A DNA stretch of 64,000 bases from Pseudomonas sp. UMAB-08 (GCF_900095225.1 NZ_LT607424.1:115713-179712); one strand, 5' to 3'. Positions 25,154 to 34,783 are shown, counted from the stretch's first letter. Made by a program: numbers and translations. The notes: generated from the sequence alone by a model not told the origin.

Positions 25154-25391
25154 ACTGGCACTCGTTCCGATCCAGTTCTATCGCTATGCCATTAGCCCGC
25201 TAATGGCCAGCCACTGTCGTTTCTACCCCAGTTGTTCCTGCTACGCGTATGAAGCCATCGAAAATCATGGCCTTCTACGCGGTGGCTGGCTGGCCTTTCG
25301 TCGTTTAGGTCGCTGTCATCCGTGGAATGCCGGTGGTTTTGACCCGGTTCCACCCGTTCCTACCTCCCGTTCCTCTTCGATGGCCGAGTAA
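25146..25391 (+). CDS. yidD: Membrane protein insertion efficiency factor YidD
   Basis: The 81-residue protein shows the family pattern: a short amphipathic N terminus (LALVPIQFYRYAISPL) then CRFYPSCSCYAYEAI and LGRCHPW, with the three conserved cysteines. It is thought to sit at the inner face of the membrane and help YidC insert proteins. It overlaps rnpA by 8 nt and ends 2 nt before yidC, so it is translationally linked to both. Confidence 0.95.
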   Translation: MRKLALVPIQFYRYAISPLMASHCRFYPSCSCYAYEAIENHGLLRGGWLAFRRLGRCHPWNAGGFDPVPPVPTSRSSSMAE

Positions 25392-25393
25392 TC

Positions 25394-27076
25394 ATGGATA
25401 TAAAACGCACGATCCTGATCGTCGCCCTGGCAATCGTGACTTATGTCGGGGTCCTGAAATGGAACCAGGACTATGGTCAGGCTGCCCTGCCGACTCAGAG
25501 TGTTGCTGCCAGTACCACCGCTTCGGGTATACCGGATACGGCGACTGGTTCGAATGCTTCTGCAAGTGCCGATGTTCCGAGCGCCAATACTGACGCCGCT
25601 GCTCCGGCTGAAACACAAGTCGCCATCAGTAAAGATCTCATCCAGGTAAAAACGGATGTGCTCAATCTGGAGATCGACCCGGTAGGTGGTGATGTCGCGC
25701 AGCTGCGGTTGCCCCTTTATCCACGACGTCAAGACCATCCAGAGATTGCGTTCCAGCTGTTCGATAACGGCGGCGAGCGGACTTATTTGGCACAAAGCGG
25801 TCTGACAGGTACCAACGGTCCGGATGCTCGTGCATCGGGTCGACCTGTTTACACCAGCGTACAAAAGACTTATCAACTGGCCGATGGCCAGAATGAACTG
25901 GTCGTTGACCTGAAGTTCACGGACGCCGGCGTCAATTACATCAAGCGCTTTACCTTAAAGCGCGGCCTGTACGATCTGGGTGTCACTTACCTGATCGACA
26001 ACCAGAGCGGTCAGCCATGGGCTGGTAATCTGTTCGCACAACTCAAGCGTGACTCGAGTGGCGATCCGTCTTCGACCACCGCGACCGGTACTGCGACTTA
26101 TTTGGGCGCCGCATTGGGTACACCTGCTGAACCCTACAAAAAAGTGTCGATGAAAGACATCGACAAAGCCGCGCTAAAAGAAACCGTTCAAGGTGGCTGG
26201 GTTGCCTGGTTGCAGCACTACTTCGTGACTGCCTGGATTCCGAACAAGAACGACAGCAATGTCGTGCAAACGCGTAAAGACAGCCAAGGCAACTACATCA
26301 TCGGCTTCACTGGCCCGGTTTTGACCGTTGCTGCCGGTGCAACGGCTCAAACCAGCGCTACGTTGTACGCGGGTCCAAAAAGCCAAGCGGTGCTCAAGGA
26401 GTTATCCCCAGGTCTGGAACTGACTGTCGATTACGGCATTCTGTGGTTCATTGCCCAACCGATCTTCTGGCTGCTGCAACATATCCACAGCCTGGTCAGT
26501 AACTGGGGCTTCTCAATCATCTTGCTGACCATGTTGATCAAAGGGATTTTCTTCCCTCTGTCGGCAGCCAGCTACAAATCCATGGCCCGCATGCGTGCCG
26601 TCGCACCGAAACTGGCTGCGTTGAAAGAACAGCATGGCGATGACCGGCAGAAAATGTCGCAAGCCATGATGGAGCTGTACAAGAAAGAGAAGATCAACCC
26701 GTTGGGTGGTTGCTTGCCGATTCTTGTGCAAATGCCGGTTTTCCTTTCGCTGTACTGGGTTCTCCTGGAAAGCGTGGAAATGCGTCAGGCTCCATTCATG
26801 CTTTGGATCACTGACCTTTCGATCAAGGATCCGTTCTTCATCCTGCCTATCGTTATGGGCGCGACGATGTTTATCCAGCAACGTCTGAACCCGACTCCGC
26901 CGGACCCGATGCAAGCGAAAGTAATGAAGCTGATGCCAATCATCTTCACTTTCTTCTTCCTCTGGTTCCCTGCAGGTCTGGTTCTGTACTGGGTCGTCAA
27001 CAACTGCCTGTCGATCTCGCAGCAGTGGTACATCACACGTAAGATCGAAGCCGCTACCAAGAAAGCGGAAGCTTGA
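25394..27076 (+). CDS. yidC: Membrane protein insertase YidC
   Basis: The 560-residue inner-membrane insertase has an N-terminal membrane anchor (about 5-22), then a low-complexity Ala/Ser/Thr linker (about 35-75) and the large periplasmic beta domain (to about 340). The conserved five-segment hydrophobic core follows, with FFPLSAASYKSMARM and INPLGGCLPILVQMPVF. It inserts proteins such as ATP synthase subunit c, alone or with SecYEG. The length is typical of gamma-proteobacteria. Confidence 0.97.
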   Translation: MDIKRTILIVALAIVTYVGVLKWNQDYGQAALPTQSVAASTTASGIPDTATGSNASASADVPSANTDAAAPAETQVAISKDLIQVKTDVLNLEIDPVGGDVAQLRLPLYPRRQDHPEIAFQLFDNGGERTYLAQSGLTGTNGPDARASGRPVYTSVQKTYQLADGQNELVVDLKFTDAGVNYIKRFTLKRGLYDLGVTYLIDNQSGQPWAGNLFAQLKRDSSGDPSSTTATGTATYLGAALGTPAEPYKKVSMKDIDKAALKETVQGGWVAWLQHYFVTAWIPNKNDSNVVQTRKDSQGNYIIGFTGPVLTVAAGATAQTSATLYAGPKSQAVLKELSPGLELTVDYGILWFIAQPIFWLLQHIHSLVSNWGFSIILLTMLIKGIFFPLSAASYKSMARMRAVAPKLAALKEQHGDDRQKMSQAMMELYKKEKINPLGGCLPILVQMPVFLSLYWVLLESVEMRQAPFMLWITDLSIKDPFFILPIVMGATMFIQQRLNPTPPDPMQAKVMKLMPIIFTFFFLWFPAGLVLYWVVNNCLSISQQWYITRKIEAATKKAEA

Positions 27077-27098
27077 TCTAACCTGTTAGTAAGTCATG

Positions 27099-27126
27099 CA
27101 AAGCGCCCCCTCGTGGGGCGTTTTGC
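27099..27126 (+). terminator. Terminator after yidC
   Basis: CGCCCC (27104-27109) pairs with GGGGCG (27115-27120) across a 5-nt loop, flanked by AAAG and TTTTGC. It sits 27 bp after the yidC stop and would close the rpmH-yidC transcript before mnmE. Confidence 0.75.
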
Positions 27127-27155
27127 TATCCGCTATTTGTCTAGAGAACCTGGCC

Positions 27156-28526
27156 ATGAACGTCCCTCGTGAAACCATTGCTGCGATTGCAACCGCCCAA
27201 GGCCGAGGCGGTGTGGGCATCGTGCGCATCTCCGGCCCTTTGGCAAGCCGTGCAGCGCAAGCCATCATCGGTCGCGAGCCAACACCGCGTTATGCCCATT
27301 ACGGCCCATTCAGCGATGAGACGGGGCAGGTGATCGATGAAGGCATTGCCCTGTATTTCCCGGGTCCGAACTCATTCACCGGTGAAGACGTGCTTGAGCT
27401 TCAGGGGCACGGCGGCCCCATCGTGCTGGATATGTTGCTGCAGCGTTGCCTGCAATTGGGCAGCCGTCTGGCTCGACCGGGGGAATTCAGCGAACGCGCG
27501 TTTCTCAATGACAAGCTCGATCTGGCGCAGGCCGAAGCGATCGCTGACTTGATCGAAGCCAGTTCCGCCCAGGCTGCACGTAATGCGCTGCGTTCTTTGC
27601 AGGGTGCTTTTTCCCGGCGTGTGGATAACTTGACGGAAAAGCTGATCAACCTGCGGATCTACGTAGAGGCCGCTATCGACTTCCCAGAAGAGGAAATCGA
27701 CTTTCTTGCCGATGGCCATGTGTTGAGCATGCTCGATTCGGTACGCGAAGAGTTATCCACAGTCTTGCGTGAAGCAGGCCAAGGTGCGTTGCTGCGTGAC
27801 GGCATGACGGTCGTTATTGCTGGCAGACCCAACGCTGGCAAATCGAGTTTGTTGAATGCGTTGGCCGGCAGAGAAGCAGCGATTGTTACCGAGATAGCGG
27901 GAACTACCCGGGATATCTTGCGCGAACATATCCACATCGATGGCATGCCGTTGCATGTCGTTGATACGGCCGGGTTACGTGATACCGACGACAAGGTCGA
28001 GAAGATTGGCGTGGAACGGGCGCTGAAGGCGATTGGTGAGGCTGATAGAGTCTTGTTGGTCGTGGATGCGACCGCACCTGAAGCGAATGACCCGTTTGCC
28101 TTATGGCCTGAATTTCTGGAACAGCGTCCAGATCCGGCAAAGGTCACGCTGATTCGTAACAAAGCTGACTTGAGCGGTGATCCCATCGTCCTGGAACGCA
28201 GCATCGATGGCCACGTGACGATCAGCCTGAGTGCAATGGCCGCGGGTGAAGGTCTGGAACTGCTACGCAATCATTTGAAAGAGTGCATGGGCTATGAGCA
28301 GACCTCTGAAAGCAGCTTCAGCGCTCGCAGGCGACATCTGGAAGCATTGCGTCACGCCAGTACGTCGCTTGAGCACGGCCGTGCTCAATTGACCCTTGCC
28401 GGTGCCGGTGAGCTCCTCGCTGAAGATTTGCGTCAGGCACAACAGGCCTTGGGCGAGATTACTGGAGCTTTCAGCTCAGACGACCTGCTGGGGCGCATTT
28501 TTTCCAGTTTCTGCATCGGTAAATAA
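27156..28526 (+). CDS. mnmE: tRNA modification GTPase MnmE
   Basis: The 456-residue protein pairs with MnmG to modify the wobble uridine of certain tRNAs. It has an N-terminal tetrahydrofolate-binding domain, a helical domain, an inserted G domain (GRPNAGKSSLLNAL; DTAGLRDT) and the C-terminal CIGK with its cysteine. The ATG at 27156 (MNVPRETIAAIATA) is the family start; a longer frame would read through the terminator. Two perfect DnaA boxes lie inside the gene (27620-27628 and 27753-27761). Confidence 0.97.
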   Translation: MNVPRETIAAIATAQGRGGVGIVRISGPLASRAAQAIIGREPTPRYAHYGPFSDETGQVIDEGIALYFPGPNSFTGEDVLELQGHGGPIVLDMLLQRCLQLGSRLARPGEFSERAFLNDKLDLAQAEAIADLIEASSAQAARNALRSLQGAFSRRVDNLTEKLINLRIYVEAAIDFPEEEIDFLADGHVLSMLDSVREELSTVLREAGQGALLRDGMTVVIAGRPNAGKSSLLNALAGREAAIVTEIAGTTRDILREHIHIDGMPLHVVDTAGLRDTDDKVEKIGVERALKAIGEADRVLLVVDATAPEANDPFALWPEFLEQRPDPAKVTLIRNKADLSGDPIVLERSIDGHVTISLSAMAAGEGLELLRNHLKECMGYEQTSESSFSARRRHLEALRHASTSLEHGRAQLTLAGAGELLAEDLRQAQQALGEITGAFSSDDLLGRIFSSFCIGK

Positions 28527-28544
28527 CACTCCCTGCTTCGCAGG

Positions 28545-28612
28545 AATGCGCTTGCCCGCGATAGCTGTGTGCTGACACAGCGCATCGAACGGATCGCTGG
28601 CAAGCCCGTTCC
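28545..28612. repeat. REP-type palindromic element after mnmE
   Basis: CTTGCCCGCGAT (28551-28562) and the nearly complementary ATCGCTGGCAAG (28593-28604) enclose a second perfect hairpin (CTGTGT 28565-28570 / ACACAG 28575-28580, loop GCTG). The CTTGCCCGC arm is typical of Pseudomonas REP sequences. It may also act as the mnmE terminator. Confidence 0.7.
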
Positions 28613-28634
28613 AACAACCCACTCCACCGCTCAT

Positions 28635-28980
28635 TTATCCAACCGAACAGAAATACTCTGGCCTCGGCTGCCCACCTGCACCTTTTTTTCAGCGAGCAGC
28701 ACGCTTTTCTGTGGATTAAGCCCTGTGAATAACTGCCCTTCAGCCCAGTTGATAAGTAGGCCTAAAAACAGAGGATAAAGTGCCCTGTGGACAAGTGCCC
28801 CTTTAATCCACAGGCTTAACCTACTTATCCAAGGGCCTCACAGGTACATGACCACAGACTTTTGAATCGCTGTACATATTGAATATAAAGGCCTACAGGA
28901 TCTTATCCACAGAAATGTAGCTCAGTAGAAATAAACATAAAAACAAAGATTTATAAATTTCTTTCTTTTTAATTTCTATA
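28635..28980. other. Second DnaA-box cluster and AT-rich stretch upstream of mnmG
   Basis: One perfect DnaA box (28903-28911) and several single-mismatch copies (near 28710, 28724 and 28804) precede an AT-rich stretch (28921-28980) that ends with TTTCTATAT. The order and spacing copy the dnaA-rpmH origin: TTATCCACAGA, about 60 bp of AT-rich DNA, then TTTCTATAT. In E. coli oriC lies next to mnmG (gidA), so this may be a second or ancestral origin. Whether it fires is unknown. Confidence 0.65.
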
Positions 28981-29045
28981 TCCGCCAGTCATCCACAGCT
29001 GGTTAAATTTTGTGCACGAAGGTTCCTTCAGGGGGGGGAAGTCCC

Positions 29046-29051
29046 TATACT
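29046..29051 (+). promoter_or_regulatory. Probable -10 box of the mnmG operon
   Basis: TATACT matches the -10 consensus at 5 of 6 positions and lies 55 bp before the mnmG start. The position 17 bp upstream reads TTCCTT, a poor -35, next to a run of eight G. Confidence 0.45.
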
Positions 29052-29105
29052 TGCCGACTGCCCTGATTTCCCATTCCTATTTTCCAAAGAGCAGGCACGA
29101 GGTGC

Positions 29106-31001
29106 GTGGTGCAATTCCCTTCCCGTTTTGAAGTGATCGTCATCGGCGGCGGTCATGCCGGTACCGAGGCCGCACTGGCGTCGGCACGTATGGGTGCAAA
29201 AACCCTGCTGCTCACGCATAACGTGGAAACCCTCGGCCAGATGAGCTGCAATCCCGCGATTGGCGGCATCGGCAAAAGCCACTTGGTCAAGGAAATCGAT
29301 GCCCTTGGCGGCGCCATGGCCATTGCCACTGACAAAGGCGGCATCCAGTTCCGTGTGTTGAACAGCCGTAAAGGTCCAGCCGTTCGTGCTACTCGCGCTC
29401 AGGCTGACCGCGTGCTGTACAAGGCGGCTGTTCGCGAAATCCTCGAGAATCAGCCCAACCTGTGGATATTTCAGCAAGCCTGCGATGACCTGATCGTCGA
29501 ACAGGATCAAGTCCGCGGTGTAGTGACCCAGATGGGTCTGCGTTTCCTGGCCGATTCGGTTGTTTTGACGACAGGAACCTTCCTCGGTGGACTTATCCAC
29601 ATCGGGATGCAGAACTATTCCGGTGGACGTGCGGGCGATCCGCCGTCGATTGCTCTCGCTCAGCGGCTACGTGAATTACCGTTACGGGTCGGTCGCTTGA
29701 AAACCGGCACGCCGCCACGCATCGACGGACGTTCGGTGGATTTCTCGGTGATGACCGAGCAACCAGGCGATACGCCTATTCCCGTCATGTCGTTCATGGG
29801 GTCCAAAGAGCAGCATCCTGCTCAAGTCAGCTGCTGGATCACCCATACCAACGCCCGGACGCATGAAATTATCGCGGCCAACCTTGATCGCTCGCCCATG
29901 TATTCCGGGGTGATCGAGGGTATTGGTCCACGCTATTGCCCATCGATTGAAGACAAGATTCACCGCTTTGCCGACAAGGAAAGCCACCAGGTCTTCATCG
30001 AACCCGAAGGCTTGACTACCCACGAGCTCTATCCGAACGGCATCTCCACTTCACTGCCTTTCGATGTTCAGTTGCAGATCGTGCGGTCGATTCGCGGGAT
30101 GGAAAACGCCCACATCATTCGTCCTGGCTACGCCATCGAGTACGATTATTTCGATCCTCGAGATTTGAAATACAGTCTGGAAACGAAAGTGATTGGCGGC
30201 CTGTTTTTCGCAGGTCAGATCAACGGCACAACGGGCTACGAAGAAGCCGCTGCCCAGGGTTTGCTCGCGGGCGCCAATGCCGCACTGCGCGCTCAAGGCA
30301 AAGACAGCTGGTGTCCGCGACGCGATGAGGCGTACATCGGTGTACTGGTCGACGACCTGATTACCTTGGGAACGCAAGAACCCTACCGGATGTTCACATC
30401 TCGAGCCGAATACCGGTTGATCCTGCGAGAAGACAACGCTGACTTGCGCCTGACCGAGAAAGGCCGTGAGCTGGGACTGGTCGACGATGCGCGCTGGGCA
30501 GCTTTCTGCACCAAACGTGAAAGCATCGAGCTGGAAGAACAGCGCCTGAAAAGCACGTGGGTACGTCCCGGCACCGAGCAGGGAGATGCTATCTCCGCGC
30601 ATTTCGGCACGCCGCTGACTCACGAATACAATTTGCTCAACCTGCTGACACGTCCGGAAATCGATTACGCCAGTCTGGTAGCGATTACCGGTGATGGGTG
30701 TAGCGATCCACAGGTCGCCGAGCAGGTTGAAATCAAGACCAAATACGCTGGTTATATCGACCGTCAGCAGGACGAAATCGCCCGGCTGCGCGCCAGCGAA
30801 GACACCAAATTGCCAGAAGACATCGACTACGTCGGTATTTCCGGCCTGTCGAAAGAAATCCAGAGCAAGCTGGGGATAACTCGTCCCGAGACCCTCGGAC
30901 AGGCCTCGCGGATTCCTGGCGTCACCCCAGCGGCGATCTCGCTGTTGATGATTCATTTGAAAAAACGCGGCGCGGGCCGTCAGTTGGAGCAAAGCGCTTG
31001 A
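29106..31001 (+). CDS. mnmG: tRNA uridine modification enzyme MnmG
   Basis: The 631-residue FAD protein works with MnmE on tRNA wobble uridines. It starts with the dinucleotide-binding motif IGGGHAGTEAA and carries the family stretches CNPAIGGIGK and PGYAIEYDYFDP. The start is a GTG (MVQFPSRFEV) with GAGG just upstream. It overlaps the TTG start of rsmG by 4 nt. A perfect DnaA box lies at 29593-29601. Confidence 0.97.
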   Translation: MVQFPSRFEVIVIGGGHAGTEAALASARMGAKTLLLTHNVETLGQMSCNPAIGGIGKSHLVKEIDALGGAMAIATDKGGIQFRVLNSRKGPAVRATRAQADRVLYKAAVREILENQPNLWIFQQACDDLIVEQDQVRGVVTQMGLRFLADSVVLTTGTFLGGLIHIGMQNYSGGRAGDPPSIALAQRLRELPLRVGRLKTGTPPRIDGRSVDFSVMTEQPGDTPIPVMSFMGSKEQHPAQVSCWITHTNARTHEIIAANLDRSPMYSGVIEGIGPRYCPSIEDKIHRFADKESHQVFIEPEGLTTHELYPNGISTSLPFDVQLQIVRSIRGMENAHIIRPGYAIEYDYFDPRDLKYSLETKVIGGLFFAGQINGTTGYEEAAAQGLLAGANAALRAQGKDSWCPRRDEAYIGVLVDDLITLGTQEPYRMFTSRAEYRLILREDNADLRLTEKGRELGLVDDARWAAFCTKRESIELEEQRLKSTWVRPGTEQGDAISAHFGTPLTHEYNLLNLLTRPEIDYASLVAITGDGCSDPQVAEQVEIKTKYAGYIDRQQDEIARLRASEDTKLPEDIDYVGISGLSKEIQSKLGITRPETLGQASRIPGVTPAAISLLMIHLKKRGAGRQLEQSA

Positions 31002-31642
31002 GTTCTATGGTCACCCCGCAACATGCCGAAGAGTTATCCCGAGGTGCCCGGCAACTCGGTATCGACTTGAGCGACAGCCAGCACAGCCAGTTACTGGCTT
31101 ACCTGGCGCTGTTGATCAAGTGGAACAAGGCTTACAACCTCACTGCTGTACGCGACCCGGATGAAATGGTCTCGCGGCATTTGCTCGACAGCCTCAGCGT
31201 CGTGCCCTTCATCGCTGGCGATCGCTGGCTTGATGTCGGCAGTGGTGGCGGAATGCCCGGTATTCCGTTGGCGATCCTGTTTCCTGAAATGAAAGTCACG
31301 GTGCTCGACAGCAACGGCAAAAAAACCCGCTTTTTGACTCAAGTGAAACTCGAGTTGAAGCTGGATAACCTGGAAGTTATCCACAGCCGTGTGGAAGCGT
31401 TCAAACCTGAGCTACCCTTCACCGGAATCGTTTCCCGAGCGTTCAGCAGTCTGGAAGACTTTACGGAGTGGACCCGGCACCTCGGCGACACGGATACGCG
31501 ATGGTTGGCGATGAAAGGGCTGCATCCCGCCGATGAGCTGGTAGCATTGCCGACAGATTTTCACCTCGATAGCGCACAAGCCTTGACCGTTCCAGGTTGT
31601 CAGGGCCAACGCCATCTGCTGATACTGCGCCGCACGGCATGA
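30998..31642 (+). CDS. rsmG: 16S rRNA m7G527 methyltransferase
   Basis: The 214-residue methylase modifies G527 of 16S rRNA. The S-adenosylmethionine motif is DVGSGGGMPGIPLA, and NLTAVRDPDEMVSRHLLDSL precedes it. A TTG start at 30998 is chosen because GGAG sits 8 nt upstream, inside the end of mnmG; the ATG at 31007 is the alternative (211 residues). A perfect DnaA box lies at 31377-31385. Confidence 0.94.
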   Translation: MSSMVTPQHAEELSRGARQLGIDLSDSQHSQLLAYLALLIKWNKAYNLTAVRDPDEMVSRHLLDSLSVVPFIAGDRWLDVGSGGGMPGIPLAILFPEMKVTVLDSNGKKTRFLTQVKLELKLDNLEVIHSRVEAFKPELPFTGIVSRAFSSLEDFTEWTRHLGDTDTRWLAMKGLHPADELVALPTDFHLDSAQALTVPGCQGQRHLLILRRTA

Positions 31643-31660
31643 TTGGGAACACAAGCAAGA

Positions 31661-32452
31661 ATGGCTAAGGTATTCGCGATAGCGAACCAAAAAGGTGGTG
31701 TGGGTAAAACCACCACCTGTATCAACCTCGCAGCGTCACTGGTCGCGACCAAGCGCCGTGTGTTGTTGATCGATCTCGACCCGCAGGGCAACGCCACGAT
31801 GGGCAGCGGTGTGGATAAACACGCGCTTGAATATTCGGTTTATGACCTGCTGATCGGCGAATGCGATCTGGCCCAGGCCATGCAGTTCTCCGAACATGGC
31901 GGGTATCAGTTGCTGCCAGCCAACCGCGATCTGACGGCGGCCGAAGTGGTCCTGCTGGACATGCAACTGAAGGAAAGTCGGTTGCGCAACGCTTTGGCGC
32001 CTATTCGCGAGAATTACGATTACATCCTCATCGACTGTCCTCCGTCGTTGTCGATGCTCACCTTGAACGCTCTGGTTGCCGCTGACGGGGTCATTATCCC
32101 CATGCAGTGTGAGTACTTTGCGCTTGAAGGGCTGAGCGACCTTGTGGATAACATCAAGCGCATCGCCGAGCTGCTCAACCCGCAGCTAAAAATCGAAGGC
32201 TTGCTGCGCACCATGTACGACCCGCGACTGAGTTTGATCAACGATGTTTCCGATCAGCTCAAAGAGCATTTCGGGGAACAGCTCTACGACACGGTCATCC
32301 CACGCAATATTCGTCTGGCTGAAGCACCGAGTTTTGGGATGCCAGCGCTGACGTATGACAAAACATCGCGTGGCGCCCTGGCCTACCTTGCCTTGGCCGG
32401 CGAGATGGTTCGCCGTCAACGTCGCAACTCGCGCACCGCTCAGGCAAATTAA
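31661..32452 (+). CDS. parA: Chromosome partition ATPase ParA/Soj
   Basis: The 263-residue deviant Walker ATPase has KGGVGKTT at residues 11-18 and DLDPQGNAT. It binds DNA without sequence preference and moves ParB-parS complexes apart. It is 18 nt after rsmG and 9 nt before parB. The ATG (MAKVFAIANQ) is preferred to a start six codons upstream. Two DnaA boxes lie in the gene (31810-31818 and 32143-32151). Confidence 0.97.
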   Translation: MAKVFAIANQKGGVGKTTTCINLAASLVATKRRVLLIDLDPQGNATMGSGVDKHALEYSVYDLLIGECDLAQAMQFSEHGGYQLLPANRDLTAAEVVLLDMQLKESRLRNALAPIRENYDYILIDCPPSLSMLTLNALVAADGVIIPMQCEYFALEGLSDLVDNIKRIAELLNPQLKIEGLLRTMYDPRLSLINDVSDQLKEHFGEQLYDTVIPRNIRLAEAPSFGMPALTYDKTSRGALAYLALAGEMVRRQRRNSRTAQAN

Positions 32453-32461
32453 GGAATCCGC

Positions 32462-33343
32462 ATGGCCGTTAAGAAACGAGGTCTCGGACGTGGGCTGGAT
32501 GCACTCCTAAGCAGTCCGACCGTCAGTGCGCTGGAAGAACAGGCTGTTCAGGCCGATCAACGTGAACTGCAGCATTTGCCACTGGACCTGATCCAGCGCG
32601 GCAAATACCAGCCACGCCGCGACATGGACCCTCAGGCGCTTGAAGAGCTTGCTCTGTCGATCAAAGCCCAAGGCGTGATGCAGCCAATCGTGGTGCGTCC
32701 GATTGCCGACAAGCGCTTTGAAATCATCGCCGGTGAACGTCGCTGGCGTGCAGCCCAGCAGGCTGGGCTTGAAACCATTCCGGCTATGGTCCGCGATGTG
32801 CCCGATGAGACTGCCATCGCCATGGCGCTGATCGAGAACATTCAGCGCGAAGACCTCAATCCTGTCGAGGAGGCGGTCGCTTTACAGCGTCTCCAGCAAG
32901 AATTCCAATTAACCCAGCAGCAAGTCGCTGATGCTGTGGGTAAGTCGCGGGTTACTGTGGCCAACCTGCTGCGTTTGATTTCCTTGCCTGAAGTCATCAA
33001 AACCATGCTGTCCCATGGCGACCTGGAAATGGGCCATGCACGTGCATTGCTCGGTTTGCCCGAAGAACAGCAGGTTGAAGGGGCGCGACATGTTGTCGCA
33101 CGCGGGCTGACTGTGCGCCAGACTGAAGCACTGGTTCGGCAGTGGTTGAGTGGAAAACCAGCCTCTGCCGGGTCCTCTGAACCGGCCAAATCCGACCCGG
33201 ATATCAGTCGCCTGGAACAGCGTCTGGCCGAGCGCCTAGGCTCTGCGGTGCAGATTCGCCACGGTCAGAAGGGTAAAGGGCAGTTGGTGATTCGCTATAA
33301 CTCGCTGGATGAGTTGCAGGGTGTCCTTGCTCACATCCGCTGA
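32462..33343 (+). CDS. parB: Chromosome partition protein ParB
   Basis: The 293-residue CTP-dependent clamp loads at parS. It has the nuclease-like fold motif GERRWRAAQQAG, the arginine-containing IENIQREDLNPVEEA, a helix-turn-helix (LTQQQVADAVGKSRVTV) and a C-terminal dimerisation domain. The gene shares this window with three parS copies (20265, 20895 and 49756), which lie on both sides of it. Confidence 0.97.
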   Translation: MAVKKRGLGRGLDALLSSPTVSALEEQAVQADQRELQHLPLDLIQRGKYQPRRDMDPQALEELALSIKAQGVMQPIVVRPIADKRFEIIAGERRWRAAQQAGLETIPAMVRDVPDETAIAMALIENIQREDLNPVEEAVALQRLQQEFQLTQQQVADAVGKSRVTVANLLRLISLPEVIKTMLSHGDLEMGHARALLGLPEEQQVEGARHVVARGLTVRQTEALVRQWLSGKPASAGSSEPAKSDPDISRLEQRLAERLGSAVQIRHGQKGKGQLVIRYNSLDELQGVLAHIR

Positions 33344-33387
33344 AACAATTGCTTTGTAGCGGGTAGTCGGAAATCACTACCTAACAG

Positions 33388-33416
33388 TTGAATAGGGGGT
33401 AAACCGCCCCTATACT
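33388..33416 (+). promoter_or_regulatory. ATP synthase operon promoter
   Basis: TTGAAT (33388-33393) and TATACT (33411-33416) are exactly 17 bp apart, 74 bp before atpI. The spacer contains the complementary GGGG and CCCC runs. This is the best sigma-70 match in front of the atp genes. Confidence 0.75.
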
Positions 33417-33489
33417 CTGCGCGCATTTTGTCGGCACAAATGATGCCAAGTTATTGATTTTGGCGGCCGGCATTCGAGGAGCAGTTGTG

Positions 33490-33897
33490 ATGGAAAGCCG
33501 CACGCAAAACCGCCTGCCGTTCCATCGCTTGGCGGTTTTTCCGGTACTGCTGGCTCAATGTGTAGTCCTGCTGCTGGCAGCTTTGGCGCTGTGGCAGTGG
33601 CACGGAGTCGTAGCCGGGTACTCAGGCCTTTGCGGAGGTTTGATAGCTTGGCTGCCCAATTTGTATTTTGCTCATAAGGCGTTCCGGTTTTCCGGTGCTA
33701 GAGCAGCGCAAGCCATAGTCCGGTCTTTTTATGCCGGCGAGGCTGGCAAACTGATTTTGACGGCAGCGTTTTTTGCGCTGACCTTTGTAGGTGTGAAGCC
33801 ACTGGCGCCGCTGGCTGTATTCGGCGTGTTCATGTTGACCCAGTCGGTCAGCTGGTTTGCTCCCCTGCTAATGAGAACAAGACTTTCGAGACCTTAG
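33490..33897 (+). CDS. atpI: ATP synthase assembly protein AtpI
   Basis: The 135-residue membrane protein has four hydrophobic segments (about 11-30, 37-52, 78-97 and 101-122). It is thought to help assemble the c-ring. The ATG at 33490 has GAGGAG 8 nt upstream; a GTG just before it is also possible. It is the first gene of the atp operon, 16 nt before atpB. Confidence 0.92.
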   Translation: MESRTQNRLPFHRLAVFPVLLAQCVVLLLAALALWQWHGVVAGYSGLCGGLIAWLPNLYFAHKAFRFSGARAAQAIVRSFYAGEAGKLILTAAFFALTFVGVKPLAPLAVFGVFMLTQSVSWFAPLLMRTRLSRP

Positions 33898-33913
33898 GGC
33901 GTTTGAGGCAACC

Positions 33914-34783
33914 ATGGCAGCAGAAACCGCTTCGGGCTATATCCAGCACCACTTGCAGAACCTGACCTTTGGTCAATTGCCAACCGGCGGTTGGGGCTTT
34001 GCCCACTCCGCAGCTCAAGCCAAAGAAATGGGCTTCTGGGCTTTCCACGTCGATACCCTCGGCTGGTCGGTAGCATTGGGTTTGATCTTCGTATTGATTT
34101 TCCGCATGGCGGCTAAAAAGGCGACCTCTGGTCAGCCGGGCGCCCTGCAGAACTTCGTCGAGGTCCTGGTGGAATTCGTTGATGGCAGCGTTAAAGACAG
34201 TTTCCACGGTCGTAGCCCTGTCATTGCGCCATTGGCACTGACCATTTTCGTCTGGGTGTTCATGATGAACGCCGTCGACCTTGTACCGGTCGACTGGATT
34301 CCGAAACTGGCCGTCCTGATCACTGGCGACTCGCACATTCCGTTCCGTGCGGTATCGACAACAGATCCTAACGCGACCCTGGGCATGGCCTTGTCGGTGT
34401 TCGCGCTGATCATTTTCTACAGCATCAAGATCAAGGGCATCGGCGGTTTCGTCGGCGAAATGACCCTGCACCCATTCGGCAGCAAGAACATTCTTGTTCA
34501 GGCGCTGTTGATTCCGGTGAACTTCCTGCTTGAATTCGTGACGCTGATTGCCAAACCGATTTCGTTGGCACTGCGACTGTTCGGCAACATGTACGCTGGC
34601 GAGCTGGTCTTCATCCTGATCGCGGTCATGTTCGGCAGCGGTCTGCTCTGGCTCAGTGGCCTGGGTGTTGTGCTGCAATGGGCGTGGGCAGTTTTCCACA
34701 TCCTGATCATCACCCTGCAAGCGTTCATCTTCATGATGCTGACCATCGTCTACCTTTCGATGGCTCACGAAGAGAACCATTAA
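33914..34783 (+). CDS. atpB: ATP synthase F0 subunit a
   Basis: The 289-residue proton-channel subunit has multiple membrane segments. The essential arginine lies in the helix SLALRLFGNMYAGEL, which faces the c-ring carboxylate, and the histidine-rich C terminus is MAHEENH. It follows atpI directly. The length is normal for Pseudomonas. Confidence 0.97.
   Translation: MAAETASGYIQHHLQNLTFGQLPTGGWGFAHSAAQAKEMGFWAFHVDTLGWSVALGLIFVLIFRMAAKKATSGQPGALQNFVEVLVEFVDGSVKDSFHGRSPVIAPLALTIFVWVFMMNAVDLVPVDWIPKLAVLITGDSHIPFRAVSTTDPNATLGMALSVFALIIFYSIKIKGIGGFVGEMTLHPFGSKNILVQALLIPVNFLLEFVTLIAKPISLALRLFGNMYAGELVFILIAVMFGSGLLWLSGLGVVLQWAWAVFHILIITLQAFIFMMLTIVYLSMAHEENH

Noticed and set aside
30051..30992. 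Minus-strand frame of 313 codons opposite mnmG
   Set aside because: Same cause as other antisense frames; composition is unlike a real protein and mnmG is intact.
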